In this document: piece by piece, positions 31,788-41,017 of the stretch
Layout: each line of letters begins with the position of its first letter
Numbering within the stretch: position 1 is the first letter of the stretch
DNA from: Alphaproteobacteria bacterium
GTDB lineage: Bacteria > Pseudomonadota > Alphaproteobacteria > UBA9655
Reading direction: 5' to 3'
Assembly (NCBI GenBank): GCA_019752515.1
Contig: JAIEMB010000018.1
Span: 1 to 64,000, forward strand
Length of the DNA stretch: 64,000 bases
Translations under genes and position numbers: made by a program
Notes under the pieces: model-generated
The model's database searches: none
What the model saw: only the letters and a program-made list of their open reading frames with translations
Told to the model about the DNA's origin: nothing

Positions 31788-32185
31788 TCCCAATCCAAAG
31801 CCCCTTTTCGCCACTCATAAATAAATCCAATTGTTAATATTGATAAAAAGATCATCATAGAAGCAAAGCCATAGATACCTATATCTTTTAAGCTAATAGC
31901 CCATGGAAAAAGAAAAGCAATTTCCAAATCAAAAATAATAAATAGAATAGCAACAAGATAAAAACGAATATTAAACTTTAAGCGTGCATCACTAAACGCT
32001 TCAAATCCACATTCATAAGGTGAAAGTTTTTCTAAATCAGGTCGTCTTGGTCCTCGCCAGAAAGAAAGCAATACAAGAAGTAGAGAAAGTCCAAAGGCCA
32101 CACACATAAACACAAGGATATTGAAGTAGTCTTCAAGCGACCCATTCAATGATGTTTTCAAAAACTGGCTTGAACTAAGGTCCAC
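31784..32185 (-). CDS. nuoA: NADH-quinone oxidoreductase subunit A
   Basis: Small three-helix membrane subunit and first gene of the complex I operon. The loop [16 protein letters not shown], with the conserved Cys, and the helix [14 protein letters not shown] are diagnostic. It starts with GTG 32185, with GAGG 7 bases upstream. The operon promoter should lie in 32190-32360, shared with the divergent rpmB promoter region. Confidence 0.94.
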   Translation of the reverse strand: MDLSSSQFLKTSLNGSLEDYFNILVFMCVAFGLSLLLVLLSFWRGPRRPDLEKLSPYECGFEAFSDARLKFNIRFYLVAILFIIFDLEIAFLFPWAISLKDIGIYGFASMMIFLSILTIGFIYEWRKGALDWE

Positions 32186-32300
32186 CTTTGTGCCTCAACA
32201 TATTCTTTGCCCCTATTCTTACAATGAATCCCTTCACTTGAAAACTATAAATTTCATTCCAATAACGAATTGTAAAGGTTATACACCCCGTAGTTCTTTC

Positions 32301-32329
32301 TTGACCTTTTAACGAATCTCGCATACATC
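32301..32329 (+). promoter_or_regulatory. Candidate sigma-70-like promoter for rpmB
   Basis: TTGACC at 32301-32306, a 17-base spacer and TACATC at 32324-32329, 33 bases before the rpmB ATG. The -10 match is modest, so this is tentative. Confidence 0.35.
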
Positions 32330-32361
32330 TTACTGCATTCGGATTATTAAGGAAAAATATC

Positions 32362-32664
32362 ATGGCAAGAGAATGTGAAATCACGGGAAAAAAGGTTATG
32401 AGCGGAAATAACGTCTCTCATGCCAACAATAAGTCTCGGAGAAAGTTCGCTGTTAATCTTCAAGAAGCTACATTTTTGAGTGAATCATTGGGCAGTAAAG
32501 TTCGTATGCGTGTATCCACTACTGGTATTCGAACAGTTGAAAAGAATGGCGGCATTGATGCATATCTAAAGTCAACTGCTGATCGTAAGCTAACAGCAGC
32601 TGCTCGACAGATTAAACGTCAACTGGAAAAATGTTCCTGCCCGCATGATCATAACCATGACTAA
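32362..32664 (+). CDS. rpmB: 50S ribosomal protein L28
   Basis: Large-subunit ribosomal protein. The N-terminal segment [20 protein letters not shown] and the NKSRRKF stretch are diagnostic. The 100 residues end in a Cys/His-rich tail ([10 protein letters not shown], 91-100) that I do not know from other L28 proteins and that could bind metal. It is monocistronic, divergent from nuoA, and followed by a strong hairpin terminator. Confidence 0.96.
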   Translation: MARECEITGKKVMSGNNVSHANNKSRRKFAVNLQEATFLSESLGSKVRMRVSTTGIRTVEKNGGIDAYLKSTADRKLTAAARQIKRQLEKCSCPHDHNHD

Positions 32665-32695
32665 GTGACACTAAATACTCTTTAATCTCTATATA

Positions 32696-32726
32696 AAAAA
32701 GCCCCAAGATTTTCTTGGGGCTTTTT
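32696..32726. terminator. Rho-independent terminator (bidirectional)
   Basis: Perfect 14-bp inverted repeat, arms 32696-32709 and 32713-32726, with a GCCCCAAGA core, a 3-base loop, and A- and T-rich ends. It would stop rpmB on the plus strand and the secreted gene at 32743-33147 on the minus strand. Confidence 0.9.
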
Positions 32727-32742
32727 AATTGAGTTTAGGATT

Positions 32743-33147
32743 TTAGTTGGGTCCTTGTGTAGAGTTCTCAAATCCTTTATGTTCAGGCCCTCTCATCTCA
32801 TAAAAAGAATTAGCAGGATCTGTAACACCAGAACTACTCACAGGGGCAGCTCCCTCACTGCTCGTAGGCACAACACCTTCAATGACTTCCATTTCCGCAA
32901 GAAATTTGCTTTCAGCTTTGAATTTACAGTCGCGCCAATCTTCTACATTATCAGAATAATTTTTATTACAATCATCAAGAGCATTGCACCTTCCTGATGC
33001 GGCCATAAAAGCAGCTTTCCCCTGTTGAGTTTGAGCCCAAGACAAACACGTATTTAAGTCAACAGAAGGATCAGGTACACTTGCTTCTACACTATCTGAA
33101 AAAGTAATTGCAGCTGCAGTAACTAGCAATATAGCATGAATTTTCAT
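32743..33147 (-). CDS. Secreted hypothetical protein (134 aa)
   Basis: Signal peptide at about residues 1-22 (MKIHAILL start, VEA cleavage). The mature part has about five cysteines within the first half, a CNALDDCNKNY segment, and a Ser/Ala/Pro-rich C-terminal half that looks disordered. It is leftward and converges with rpmB at the shared terminator. Family not recognised; export is the only safe statement. Confidence 0.65.
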   Translation of the reverse strand: MKIHAILLVTAAAITFSDSVEASVPDPSVDLNTCLSWAQTQQGKAAFMAASGRCNALDDCNKNYSDNVEDWRDCKFKAESKFLAEMEVIEGVVPTSSEGAAPVSSSGVTDPANSFYEMRGPEHKGFENSTQGPN

Positions 33148-33348
33148 TTAAACGTCCCCTTTAATATTTAATTTTAATAGCGTTTCGCCAAAAAAAATAT
33201 TATTACAATTATTAAATTCTGTCAATTAAAGCCATGCTTTATGGGCTATTATTCTTAGTGAATATGTTGTTTTTTCACACCACTTTAGCTTATTTCAAAA
33301 TGAATTAACTTGCATACAGCTCGTATCTTCTTTAATAGACTGTGTAGC

Positions 33349-33424
<76 letters not shown>

Positions 33425-33429
33425 GAAAA

Positions 33430-33591
33430 ATGGATCTTCCTGTTTTTCAAGAAATTGGCAATATTTTATCAAAACAATTTAAGCAGAAGGCTCTAATCCC
33501 GTTGGTTTCTCAGCTCAATGAGGAGAGAAGACGTAACACATTTCTAAGGACTCATTTTCAAAACCCTGGCATGGAATACCAGATCGATTAA
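33430..33591 (+). CDS. Short ORF directly after the tRNA (53 aa)
   Basis: Starts 5 bases after the tRNA CCA. The product is hydrophilic, with a helical centre (LVSQLNEERRRNTFLR) and no signal peptide. There is no ribosome site of its own, since the tRNA end lies there. It could be a fragment of an element integrated at the tRNA or chance. Family not recognised. Confidence 0.25.
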   Translation: MDLPVFQEIGNILSKQFKQKALIPLVSQLNEERRRNTFLRTHFQNPGMEYQID

Positions 33592-33664
33592 TCTTTAAAC
33601 AAGCCTGTTTTGAATCTTCCGAGACTGATGAAGAAGCCTTTTAAGAGATTGGACAGAGCCTCCC

Positions 33665-33996
33665 TTATTGAGCTTTACAGACCCAGTTATAGTTGCCACT
33701 CATTATTGGTGATTTTGGTGAGCAGGAGTATTTCTCCCCTTGACGTTCACTCAAACCTTTTAGGCACAAATCAGCTCTAATATTGCAGCTAATATGGCAT
33801 TGTTCTAGGCGAATGTGGCCTTTCAGGCCATGACAGCTTCTATCGCAAGCCTTGTGACAGTTATCATGACAGTGTTGACATTGATATGAATACACGGACA
33901 TAGTGAATCATTCCAAATGCAACTACAGGCTAAGATTGCCGTTGGAAAGAGAGTAGTACTAACTAGCCCTATGACTTGAATGTATTTTTTTAGCAT
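33665..33996 (-). pseudogene. Cys/His-rich small secreted protein, frameshifted
   Basis: From ATG 33996 (AAGGAAG upstream) the frame encodes a signal peptide (MLKKYIQVIG..., about 22 residues) and a short mature part to CIWNDSL, then continues off-frame. The adjacent frame from about 33903 to 33665 encodes a fitting Cys/His-rich continuation (YQCQHCHDNCHKACDRSC and more). A single-base indel near 33895-33915 joins them into about 105 residues. It could be a real pseudogene or a base error. Family not recognised. Confidence 0.5.
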
Positions 33997-34394
33997 AATG
34001 ATCTTCCTTTCCACCTTAAATCCTTTAAATTTTATACATACGTTTAAAAATTCTTTTTCATATCTTCTTTAAAAGACTAAAAGGAAAATAGTTAAAGCAA
34101 GGTTAAGGAAAATTTTTAAAAAGCTATGTCTGTAGATTTAAAAAAGGACTGTCCGATGCCGATAAAAAAAGAAATACTCTCTTGAACCAACTGCAAAAGT
34201 CTAAGAATGAAACGAAGTAGGTTACCTTGAGGGAATTTCAAACACACATGAGGGATTTTAGGTGGTTTTTTTGAATTTTTGCTTCTTTTTAAGAGAATTC
34301 AGTCAGTTTCAGCTCTAGAGAGCCTTGGACACTTGTTATTTTGGAGTGGTAATCAAAAGAGAGACGCGAATTTAGAGCAAATACATTCAAAGGC
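33997..34394. other. Gene-free stretch
   Basis: About 400 bases of AT-rich DNA between the secreted-protein gene and the IS1 remnant. I see no convincing ORF, RNA or terminator. Confidence 0.4.
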
Positions 34395-34580
34395 TTAAGG
34401 ATCTTGAAGAAGGCACCAGAGGCGTAGAGATAGATCATGCATGGTCACACTCTTGGAAACGACTTTTGTTCGCCGGGTCATCCGGCCCAAATGGTGTCGA
34501 ATGTTCGCATTATCCCTCTCTATTATGGTTGTGCCTGCTTTTCCCCCAACATTCCGTTCTTTAGGAAGAATTTCATATCT
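34395..34580 (-). pseudogene. IS1-family transposase, C-terminal remnant
   Basis: Minus-strand open frame ending at the TAA 34395-34397 with a good match to the C-terminus of IS1-type transposases: KAGTTIIERDNANIRHHLG, then RMTRRTKVVSKS and SLRLWCLLQ. Upstream coding is lost because the frame runs into the 3' end of the GNAT gene. Only the last 60 codons or so remain. It is a dead fragment. Confidence 0.75.
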
Positions 34581-36102
34581 TTCTATTAATTAACGTTCCC
34601 ATTTCCTTTACGTACCACTCTGCTGTAAGAATAAAGTTCTCTTTTTTCAGGAACTGGCGCTTAGAGACATCATGATGGCCACAAACGATAAGTATTTGAA
34701 TGGCTCCTCTTTGTTTTGCCTGTTGCTGGAGATCAAGCAGAAGCTTCTTTCCAATAGTTGCCCAAAGTTCTTGATCCTTCACACAAAAATCATCAATCAT
34801 GAGCGTGAGCCCTCCTGGATCATAAACCTCAGGCGCCCTCTTAAGTTCACCTATAATAAAACCCAGAATCTGGCGATTTGCTTCAGCGATAAGAAGAATA
34901 TGATCTTCTTGAGAAAGCAACTCTTTAAACCATTGAGATTGAGTTTCATTAGCCTTTTCTGCCCTGTGCCAAAATTGAGGCTGAGCTTTTTCGTAAATAC
35001 GACGTTTTTGATCGGACAAGGATACCATTGAGATAATATCAGCTGTGGTTACGGGTCGAATGACTGCAGAGGGCAGAGCCTTTCTGTTCTCTTGCTTAAA
35101 TAATTTTAAATACGATACGCCATCTAAGCCTTCTTCGTAAAAATCAGGCATGATGTAGGCTTCTGCATAAGCTTGAGCTTTATAAAACGCTCGTCCTCCA
35201 TAGTTATCTCCTGGGGTATCAACAAAGACGCCTCGGTTTCCACGATCACGTGCAACCTGCTCGACATGGGTGAGAAGAGTTGCAGCAATACCTTGCTGAC
35301 GATGATCAGGAGAAACAACAAGGCCGTGGATATAACTCAGGCGATTCCACTGATGATGCTGAACCTGAATAAAACCCAAAACGTGATCGTCATGTTTTGC
35401 AACAAACACATCTCCTTCCTCATCTAAGATAAGTTTCTCAATGGACCTTTTCTGTCCTTCTACATACTGAGGTGCCCATCCTACGTTATTGAGAATTTCA
35501 ACGATTGGATTCATGTTTATTTGAACGAAGGAATGGATGATATAATTTTTGTGATGTAGTCTTTTGATCATCAGAAAGTGTTTGATGTCCTTAAAAAAAT
35601 CACTCTCTCTCATAAATTCTGTAACAGTTTCAAATCCTGCTTTCTCATACACATGCTTTGCTCTCGGATTTGTGTCAGCAGGATCAATGATGTAAGTATC
35701 TACAGAGGGATCAACATAGTATCTTATAAATCGAGTGAAAGCTCTCAACGTTGGGCTTGCAAGCCCCTTTCCAAGAAAGTTTTCCTCTCCAATCATAAAA
35801 CCAATGCTAAAGGTTTTTCCTGTTTTTGAAAGGTAAGGATTCCATTCCTTTGGAAGCTCAGGAGCTGGGGTTACTTCTGAGGTCATAAGCAGGCAATAAG
35901 GCTCATCTTCAATAGAGCCAATCCAATAAGTAAAAATGCTCCCAAAAGACTTTGAAAAATTTTTTCGGCTTTCCAAGAAATTCTTGATGTCTTCCCGATG
36001 CTCTGAACTATTATCCCAGAATTCTTTGATATGAGACTTTTCAAGCCATTCAAAAATAAGATCTTTATGAGAAAGAGTGGCTTTTTCAAAATAAATATTC
36101 AC
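34573..36102 (-). CDS. Triple GNAT N-acetyltransferase fusion
   Basis: 509 residues with three GNAT-like domains in a row. Domain 1 (about 1-185) resembles the AacA4/IucB-type acetyltransferases, with GFMIGEENFLGKGLASPTL. Domain 2 (about 195-345) has an acetyl-CoA loop VSPDHRQQGIAATLL. Domain 3 (about 355-500) is more divergent, with IDDFCVKDQELWATIGKKLL. Each likely binds acetyl-CoA; substrates (amine, antibiotic, protein) are unknown. Its last codons overlap the IS1 remnant, so the C-terminus may have been altered by that insertion. It is flanked by IS debris on both sides. Confidence 0.82.
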   Translation of the reverse strand: MNIYFEKATLSHKDLIFEWLEKSHIKEFWDNSSEHREDIKNFLESRKNFSKSFGSIFTYWIGSIEDEPYCLLMTSEVTPAPELPKEWNPYLSKTGKTFSIGFMIGEENFLGKGLASPTLRAFTRFIRYYVDPSVDTYIIDPADTNPRAKHVYEKAGFETVTEFMRESDFFKDIKHFLMIKRLHHKNYIIHSFVQINMNPIVEILNNVGWAPQYVEGQKRSIEKLILDEEGDVFVAKHDDHVLGFIQVQHHQWNRLSYIHGLVVSPDHRQQGIAATLLTHVEQVARDRGNRGVFVDTPGDNYGGRAFYKAQAYAEAYIMPDFYEEGLDGVSYLKLFKQENRKALPSAVIRPVTTADIISMVSLSDQKRRIYEKAQPQFWHRAEKANETQSQWFKELLSQEDHILLIAEANRQILGFIIGELKRAPEVYDPGGLTLMIDDFCVKDQELWATIGKKLLLDLQQQAKQRGAIQILIVCGHHDVSKRQFLKKENFILTAEWYVKEMGTLINRKI

Positions 36103-36128
36103 AGTAACCTCTCCAACTTTTGTGTAAA

Positions 36129-36331
36129 CTATAGCCCGAGTACAAGCTGGACTTGCCCCGAATCTTATTTCCTTGCTGTTCGATATACTTCTTTATAACT
36201 TCTTCATTTATTCCTACAGTGAATACAATATAACCATTTGACCATGTTCCAGCTGTTCCACAGTAGACGTCCTTCAAAAATGGAAACTTCTTTTTTAAGT
36301 CTCGACTTGTATTTGACTTTAATATTCGCAC
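36129..36331 (-). pseudogene. IS200/IS605 TnpA C-terminal remnant
   Basis: The fragment reads SNTSRDLKKKFPFLKDVYCG, then TWSNGYIVFTVGI and VIKKYIEQQG, matching the C-terminal half of the Y1 (HUH) transposase TnpA. A frame change just after EQQGNK is needed to reach the expected end (DSGQVQLVLGL). The N-terminal half with the HUH motif is missing. It is inactive. Confidence 0.75.
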
Positions 36332-36339
36332 TAGCTACC

Positions 36340-36724
36340 CCGCTGACAATTTCGATGGAATGATTACTAATATATGTATATAATATTTGTTATGATTTAA
36401 TTTTATGATCTTCCTTCGAGGGCAACAAACCCTTCTCCTTGAGCGTATTATCTCTTACAAACATCCTTAATACAAAGACCGTCTCAGCCAAAACCCAACG
36501 CTTTTGTTATCCTAAACAACAAATAGTTAATCTAATAAGAATAGCCCTGCACTGTCTCAGACCAAACAAACAGTGTCGTCCCATTGAGTCATATTAGAAT
36601 AGCCTGCAGAGCACACTAGTAAAAACTTTAAATTTTATAGAAATAAATATACTCTTGTATATATCGCTTTTTATTCCTATATTGAATTTAATTAATGTTT
36701 ATGTGTTTTAAATATTTTTAGCAT
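36340..36724. other. Gene-free stretch upstream of secreted cassette
   Basis: AT-rich, no ORF worth reporting. Two imperfect direct copies of a segment like AGAATAGCCYTGCA occur near 36539 and 36596. The promoter of the 36737 gene should lie at its right end. Confidence 0.35.
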
Positions 36725-36736
36725 GTGAGATTTTAT

Positions 36737-38344
36737 ATGAAACCCTTTTTTGTAGATACTTTGTTCAAGCAAAAATTTTGTTTGATTTTTACTTTTTGCT
36801 TCTTTTCCTTTTCTCTTTGCCACGCAATGGATGTAGAGAAAATAGAAATACAATCCTCTCCTCATCTAAAATTTAAGCTAGGATTTGAATTTCAAGAAGG
36901 AAGTGGCTTATGTCCTTGGGCTCTAAAAAGCACTAATATTCAAAAGAAAGAGTTGTTTTCTTTTAAAACAGAAGAAGAAAATGAAAATGCATGGCATGTT
37001 GTTATTGATACAAGCGATATTGAATTTGTAACGAGACCCTTTTCTTATCAGGAGCGTAAGCCTCTAATGAGTTGTATTGCTTCTATTTCCAAGTCATTTA
37101 AGATTCTGCAAAAGCTACTTGATGAACAACCAGAAATTACTTTCTCAGTATGGATAAATCGCTTAAAAAGTCACTTTGGTGATTATTTAAGTGAGTTTCC
37201 CCTTTTTAGCGACGTAAAAGAGAAGACCATCATTAGGCCTTCTCATAGCTGGGCTCCTAAATTTTCTCCTCAGGTTACGATACAACATCCTCTTGAATAT
37301 ACTATTCCTTTATACTTTGGGTTATTTGGATTTTCTTCTCGGTACATGCCTGACTTTTCAACAAGTTTACCTTGCCGTGATATGTTTTTAGACGCTCAGA
37401 AAACTGCGATTAGGGACGAGTTTGAATTTTTTGTGAATGCTTATCAACAGAAGGTAAATGGATTGGTTTTTTTGCATGCCTTAACGCTTGTTCAAATGAC
37501 ACCAGACGTAGATTGTACAGACTCTCAACTTTTAGAAGAAACTTATACTCACTTAACCAACTTCTACCAAATTGATCCTAAGTTAAAATTAACTCTTATG
37601 TCCCGTCGACCTTTCTCTGCTATGTTAAAAGATATTCCAACACGAGGACCCTATGCTAACTTTTTCATGCAGGTTATGACCAGAAACAGTGCTTTTTATC
37701 AAATTCCTCGACAATTTGGTAGAAACAACTATGCAGAGCAATTTTTTGACTCCCAAACTGGAGAGCCAAAAGCGCTACTTGGTTTTTTACCCTTCTTTCA
37801 GAGTGACTTTCTTACACAAAATGAAGGCATCTTAATTAAACTACTTGAGCAAGGAGTGGTTAGCACAACAATGATTCGAAATTTTAAAGAAGAATTTCGA
37901 GTGGATGATTCTTTTTCTGGTCCAGACTTACTTAAAAAATATTTTGAAGAGTCATTAGAAAGTGTTGAAAACCCTAATAGAACCTATATAATAGACTCAG
38001 ATAATTTAAATGTTCGATCTGTACCCTTTGATTATGACCAACTATCTCCGCCATTATTTCTAGAGTTTGAGAATTCGATGGGAAGATTCAAAGATGAGGA
38101 GTTAATAGACAAGTCATATGGAGAAGCGATTATAGAAGTTAGAGGAATTAGAGATGTGCAAGCATGGTTTCTCAGAAAATGTGGTCTATCTCTAGAACTA
38201 ACGGGAAGTTTTCTTACACAGCCAGGCGATAATTTAAAAAGACAAGCTGTTAAATTGTTTGATTTTCTCTTTAATTTTGGGACAGAGACAGATCGTGCAG
38301 AAATTTTTTATTTAGGAATACCTTCAGCCTTAAGAACTTATTAA
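36737..38344 (+). CDS. Secreted protein, 535 aa, possible amidoligase-like fold
   Basis: From ATG 36737 (a GTG at 36725 adds four residues) a signal peptide of about 32 residues ends at LCHA. The mature part begins with a strand KFKLGFEFQE, then WHVVIDTSDIEFVTRPF, an order reminiscent of the GxExE and D...E(I/F)VT(P/R)P segments of glutamine-synthetase-like amidoligases. A later HPLEYTIPLYFGLFGF stretch could fit the same fold. This resemblance is weak and by eye. The start AT content and missing relatives fit a symbiont-specific exported enzyme or effector. A second secreted gene follows 14 bases later. Confidence 0.7.
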   Translation: MKPFFVDTLFKQKFCLIFTFCFFSFSLCHAMDVEKIEIQSSPHLKFKLGFEFQEGSGLCPWALKSTNIQKKELFSFKTEEENENAWHVVIDTSDIEFVTRPFSYQERKPLMSCIASISKSFKILQKLLDEQPEITFSVWINRLKSHFGDYLSEFPLFSDVKEKTIIRPSHSWAPKFSPQVTIQHPLEYTIPLYFGLFGFSSRYMPDFSTSLPCRDMFLDAQKTAIRDEFEFFVNAYQQKVNGLVFLHALTLVQMTPDVDCTDSQLLEETYTHLTNFYQIDPKLKLTLMSRRPFSAMLKDIPTRGPYANFFMQVMTRNSAFYQIPRQFGRNNYAEQFFDSQTGEPKALLGFLPFFQSDFLTQNEGILIKLLEQGVVSTTMIRNFKEEFRVDDSFSGPDLLKKYFEESLESVENPNRTYIIDSDNLNVRSVPFDYDQLSPPLFLEFENSMGRFKDEELIDKSYGEAIIEVRGIRDVQAWFLRKCGLSLELTGSFLTQPGDNLKRQAVKLFDFLFNFGTETDRAEIFYLGIPSALRTY

Positions 38345-38358
38345 GAAAGGAGATAAAA

Positions 38359-38853
38359 ATGTTTAAAAAAGTATGTGGAGCTTTAATTATGGCGTCCTAC
38401 CTTACAACTGCAGCACATAGTTATAATCCTAAAAGATTAGAGCAGGAAGCAGAAGAATGCACAACTAAAGTATGGGCGGGTCTACGTATACAAGGCAGTC
38501 AACTTAAAGATCGTTTGCAATTTTTATCTGATAAGGATCAACTTCCACAAACATATACTCAGATTAGAAGTTTCAATGACTTTTATGAAAACCTTAAGAC
38601 AAAGCTGTCTGACTCAAGATTTTGTCAGTTCATGGAAGATTGTAAAATAGTTTATGAAGAAAGCGAACCTACAGCAACTAAAGTTGCTATCCTTATGCTT
38701 TTTGAAAGAGTAGCTAAAAAATTTGGAGATAGCTTAAAAAAGGTTGAGAAAGCAAAAGCCATAAGTAGCCAAACAATAAGTGTAAGTTATCCTGATACAG
38801 GCAGCGTAATGGAAGCTTTCTTCAACGCAGATCGAGATATGAGGATTAAGTAA
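38359..38853 (+). CDS. Secreted hypothetical protein (164 aa)
   Basis: Strong AAAGGAGA site before ATG 38359. Signal peptide about 1-22 (MFKKVCGALIM..., cleavage near AHS). The mature part is mostly helical and charged, with an FCQFMEDCK cysteine pair. It follows the 535-aa secreted gene by 14 bases, so the two form an operon and may act together. Family not recognised. Confidence 0.7.
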   Translation: MFKKVCGALIMASYLTTAAHSYNPKRLEQEAEECTTKVWAGLRIQGSQLKDRLQFLSDKDQLPQTYTQIRSFNDFYENLKTKLSDSRFCQFMEDCKIVYEESEPTATKVAILMLFERVAKKFGDSLKKVEKAKAISSQTISVSYPDTGSVMEAFFNADRDMRIK

Positions 38854-39148
38854 GGAATATACATAACCTGAGATTGGATAAGAGAGAAAATAGTGTAGGA
38901 TAAGCCATTCTCAAGTTGGCTAAAAAATAAGAAGGGAGCTTAAGCAATTAGGTATAGTAGCATAGCATAATTTTTTACATTGATGAATATTCAAAAATTT
39001 ATGAGGAATGGGAAAAACCTCGCTTAATTAACGCAACCGACCCTGTGAAATGAGTTTGAACAAGATGGTGACAACTTTGATTCTTTTTCATCTAAGTCCC
39101 TACAAAAACCTTAAATAATTTTATTTTATAACCTCTTATCTTACTAAA
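38854..39148. other. Spacer before ISAs1 fragment
   Basis: AT-rich, probably contains the damaged left part of the ISAs1 element. No clear terminal repeat could be defined. Confidence 0.3.
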
Positions 39149-39703
39149 ATGAAATTGGCTTGGGTTGCGCAGGGCTTCGAAGAGATTGAAGATTTTGGTA
39201 ATCTCCATGAAGACTGGTTAAAAACCTACCTTACTTTGGAAAACGGGATTTCCTCTCATGACACAATTCGACGTGTTTTTCAGAGCTTAAATCCTCAAAC
39301 ATTACAAGAACTTTTTTACAATGGGCCCAAACGGTCAAGGATTTTCTCCCTAAAAATTGTACTTATTGATGGCAAAACCTTGCGTGGATCGCATGAACGC
39401 TCAAAAGGACTAAAAGGATTGCATGCTGTAAGTGCTTGGTCATGCGCCAATGGCCTTTCTCTTGGCCAACTTCAAGCTGATGGGGAGAGTAACGAGATTA
39501 CGGCGATTCCTGAACTCATTAAACATCTCATGCTTAAGGGAGCTATTGTTACAATAGATGCCATGGGATGCCAAAAAGAAATAGCAAAGTTAATTCGAGA
39601 GCAAGAAGCTGATTATGTTTTTGGTTTAAAAGGAAATCAGGGGAGTTTAGAAGAAAGTGTTCGGAATTGTTTTAAATTGAACGATGGTCTTTTTCTTCTT
39701 TAG
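39149..39703 (+). pseudogene. ISAs1-family transposase, truncated
   Basis: Contains the catalytic core start of ISAs1-type DDE transposases: SSHDTIRRVFQSL, the first Asp in LIDGKTLRGS, the second in TIDAMGCQKEIA, and YVFGLKGNQ. The N-terminal membrane-like lead-in is garbled before WEEIEDFG-type sequence, and the C-terminal half with the catalytic Glu is absent, cut at about 39703 next to the IS481-type gene. It is inactive. Confidence 0.85.
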
Positions 39704-39749
39704 GGCTTGTTGCGAACGCCGATATGTATGAGTTCATTGCCTATGAGAC

Positions 39750-40706
39750 TCAAGCAGCCAAAGGATAGTTGAGTTTAATATAGTCGAGAGGGGTCATTCC
39801 GTCTAAATTAAAATGAGGTCGATAGGAATTATATTTGGAAACCGCCAGAGAGAGTTCTGCTCTTAGGCGCCCGATAGAATCCGCCAGCAGATTTGGTTTG
39901 GCGTAAAACTCTTCACGGAAGATGCTGTTACCCCGCTCTACTCCCCCATTATATTGAGGTCTTTTAGAAGGTAAAACATAGAGTTGTATGCCTAGCTCCT
40001 GACAAGCTTTTTCAAACTCTTTCATAAATTCTGAACCTCCGTCGACTTGAACTGATGAGAGATTAAATGGAGCTTTATCCATAAGTTCCATTAAGAAACG
40101 CTTGGCTGTAGTACTTGTAGCATTTGAATAAACGTTGGCATAAATAAATTTAGAAAGAGGATCCCAGGCTTGAAAGTGCTCTCCTGAGGTTTGATTTTTT
40201 GTTGTTGTTATATGATCGATTTGCACCATCTCACCAGGCTTTGTTGATTTTAGCTTGTATTTCCAAGGCTTAGCATGTCCTTTGAAGCGTCGTTTTCTCT
40301 TTTGCTTGGGAGCTGAAAGAGACTTTTGAATCAGTCCTTTTTCCATAAGATATTTAAGGATGCGACCAACCATGCTCACACTAAGGTTAAGGTTGTGATC
40401 TCGCATTAAAATCACAGCAATTTTATTTTTTCCATAGGTAGGATTTTCCCTTCGAATTCTTAAGACAAACTGTTTTTCAGATTCTCCCCAAGTTTGTTTT
40501 CGAAGAGTTTTTGGCTTTTTTGTAGGGGGGAGAATGCCTTTTGTTAGCTGTTTAAGGGTTGCCTTATAGCGATAATAATTTGAGCGACTGATCCCTATGA
40601 TGTCCTCACATACTTTACCTATAAGACCTTGAGACTTTAATGTTTGCCATTTTCTCACGGGGGTTTCATATTTTTTTCGATGTTCTTCGAGTTTTTCTTG
40701 TGACAA
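39750..40706 (-). CDS. IS481-type transposase (rve integrase domain)
   Basis: 318 residues with a helical DNA-binding N-terminus (about 30-135) and an rve DDE domain: Asp in MVQIDHIT, Asp in VQVDGGSEF, Glu in GGVERGNSIFREEF. All three catalytic residues are present and the frame is intact, so it may be active. It lies against the truncated ISAs1 gene, suggesting insertion into it. I could not define its terminal inverted repeats with confidence. Confidence 0.85.
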   Translation of the reverse strand: MSQEKLEEHRKKYETPVRKWQTLKSQGLIGKVCEDIIGISRSNYYRYKATLKQLTKGILPPTKKPKTLRKQTWGESEKQFVLRIRRENPTYGKNKIAVILMRDHNLNLSVSMVGRILKYLMEKGLIQKSLSAPKQKRKRRFKGHAKPWKYKLKSTKPGEMVQIDHITTTKNQTSGEHFQAWDPLSKFIYANVYSNATSTTAKRFLMELMDKAPFNLSSVQVDGGSEFMKEFEKACQELGIQLYVLPSKRPQYNGGVERGNSIFREEFYAKPNLLADSIGRLRAELSLAVSKYNSYRPHFNLDGMTPLDYIKLNYPLAA

Positions 40707-41017
40707 AGCGTAGGAAGAGAGTTTATATATATTTTTTGCAATCCTTTTATTTGCATAAAGGCCTCCGGGGTTAAGTTTATTTCCAAAACCTATCCTATAG
40801 GCCTTTTTTGTTGCTTAAAAGGGTCTGTAAAATGAGGATAAGGCTACACCTTACACTCCATCTTATAGACCTCAACAGCAACTATCAATTTGTCCCACAT
40901 CTATCTGGACCTATACAATATAATAATAAAAAATATATTGAAAAAGTTTAAAAATGTGTTAATATACATTCATGCCTTATATAGGTACTTTATTGTTTGT
41001 AACTTAAGGATTAAATT
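40707..41017. other. Spacer between IS481-type gene and protease gene
   Basis: About 310 bases. The left part should be the right end of the IS481-type element; the right part is AT-rich and should hold the promoter of the 41018 gene. Confidence 0.35.

Noticed and set aside
32175-32384. 69-codon minus-strand ORF upstream of nuoA
   Set aside because: Covers the divergent nuoA/rpmB promoter region and has no recognisable content.
39703-40930. Terminal inverted repeats for the IS481-type element
   Set aside because: I compared the flanks of both ends by eye and found no convincing pair, so no element boundaries are given.
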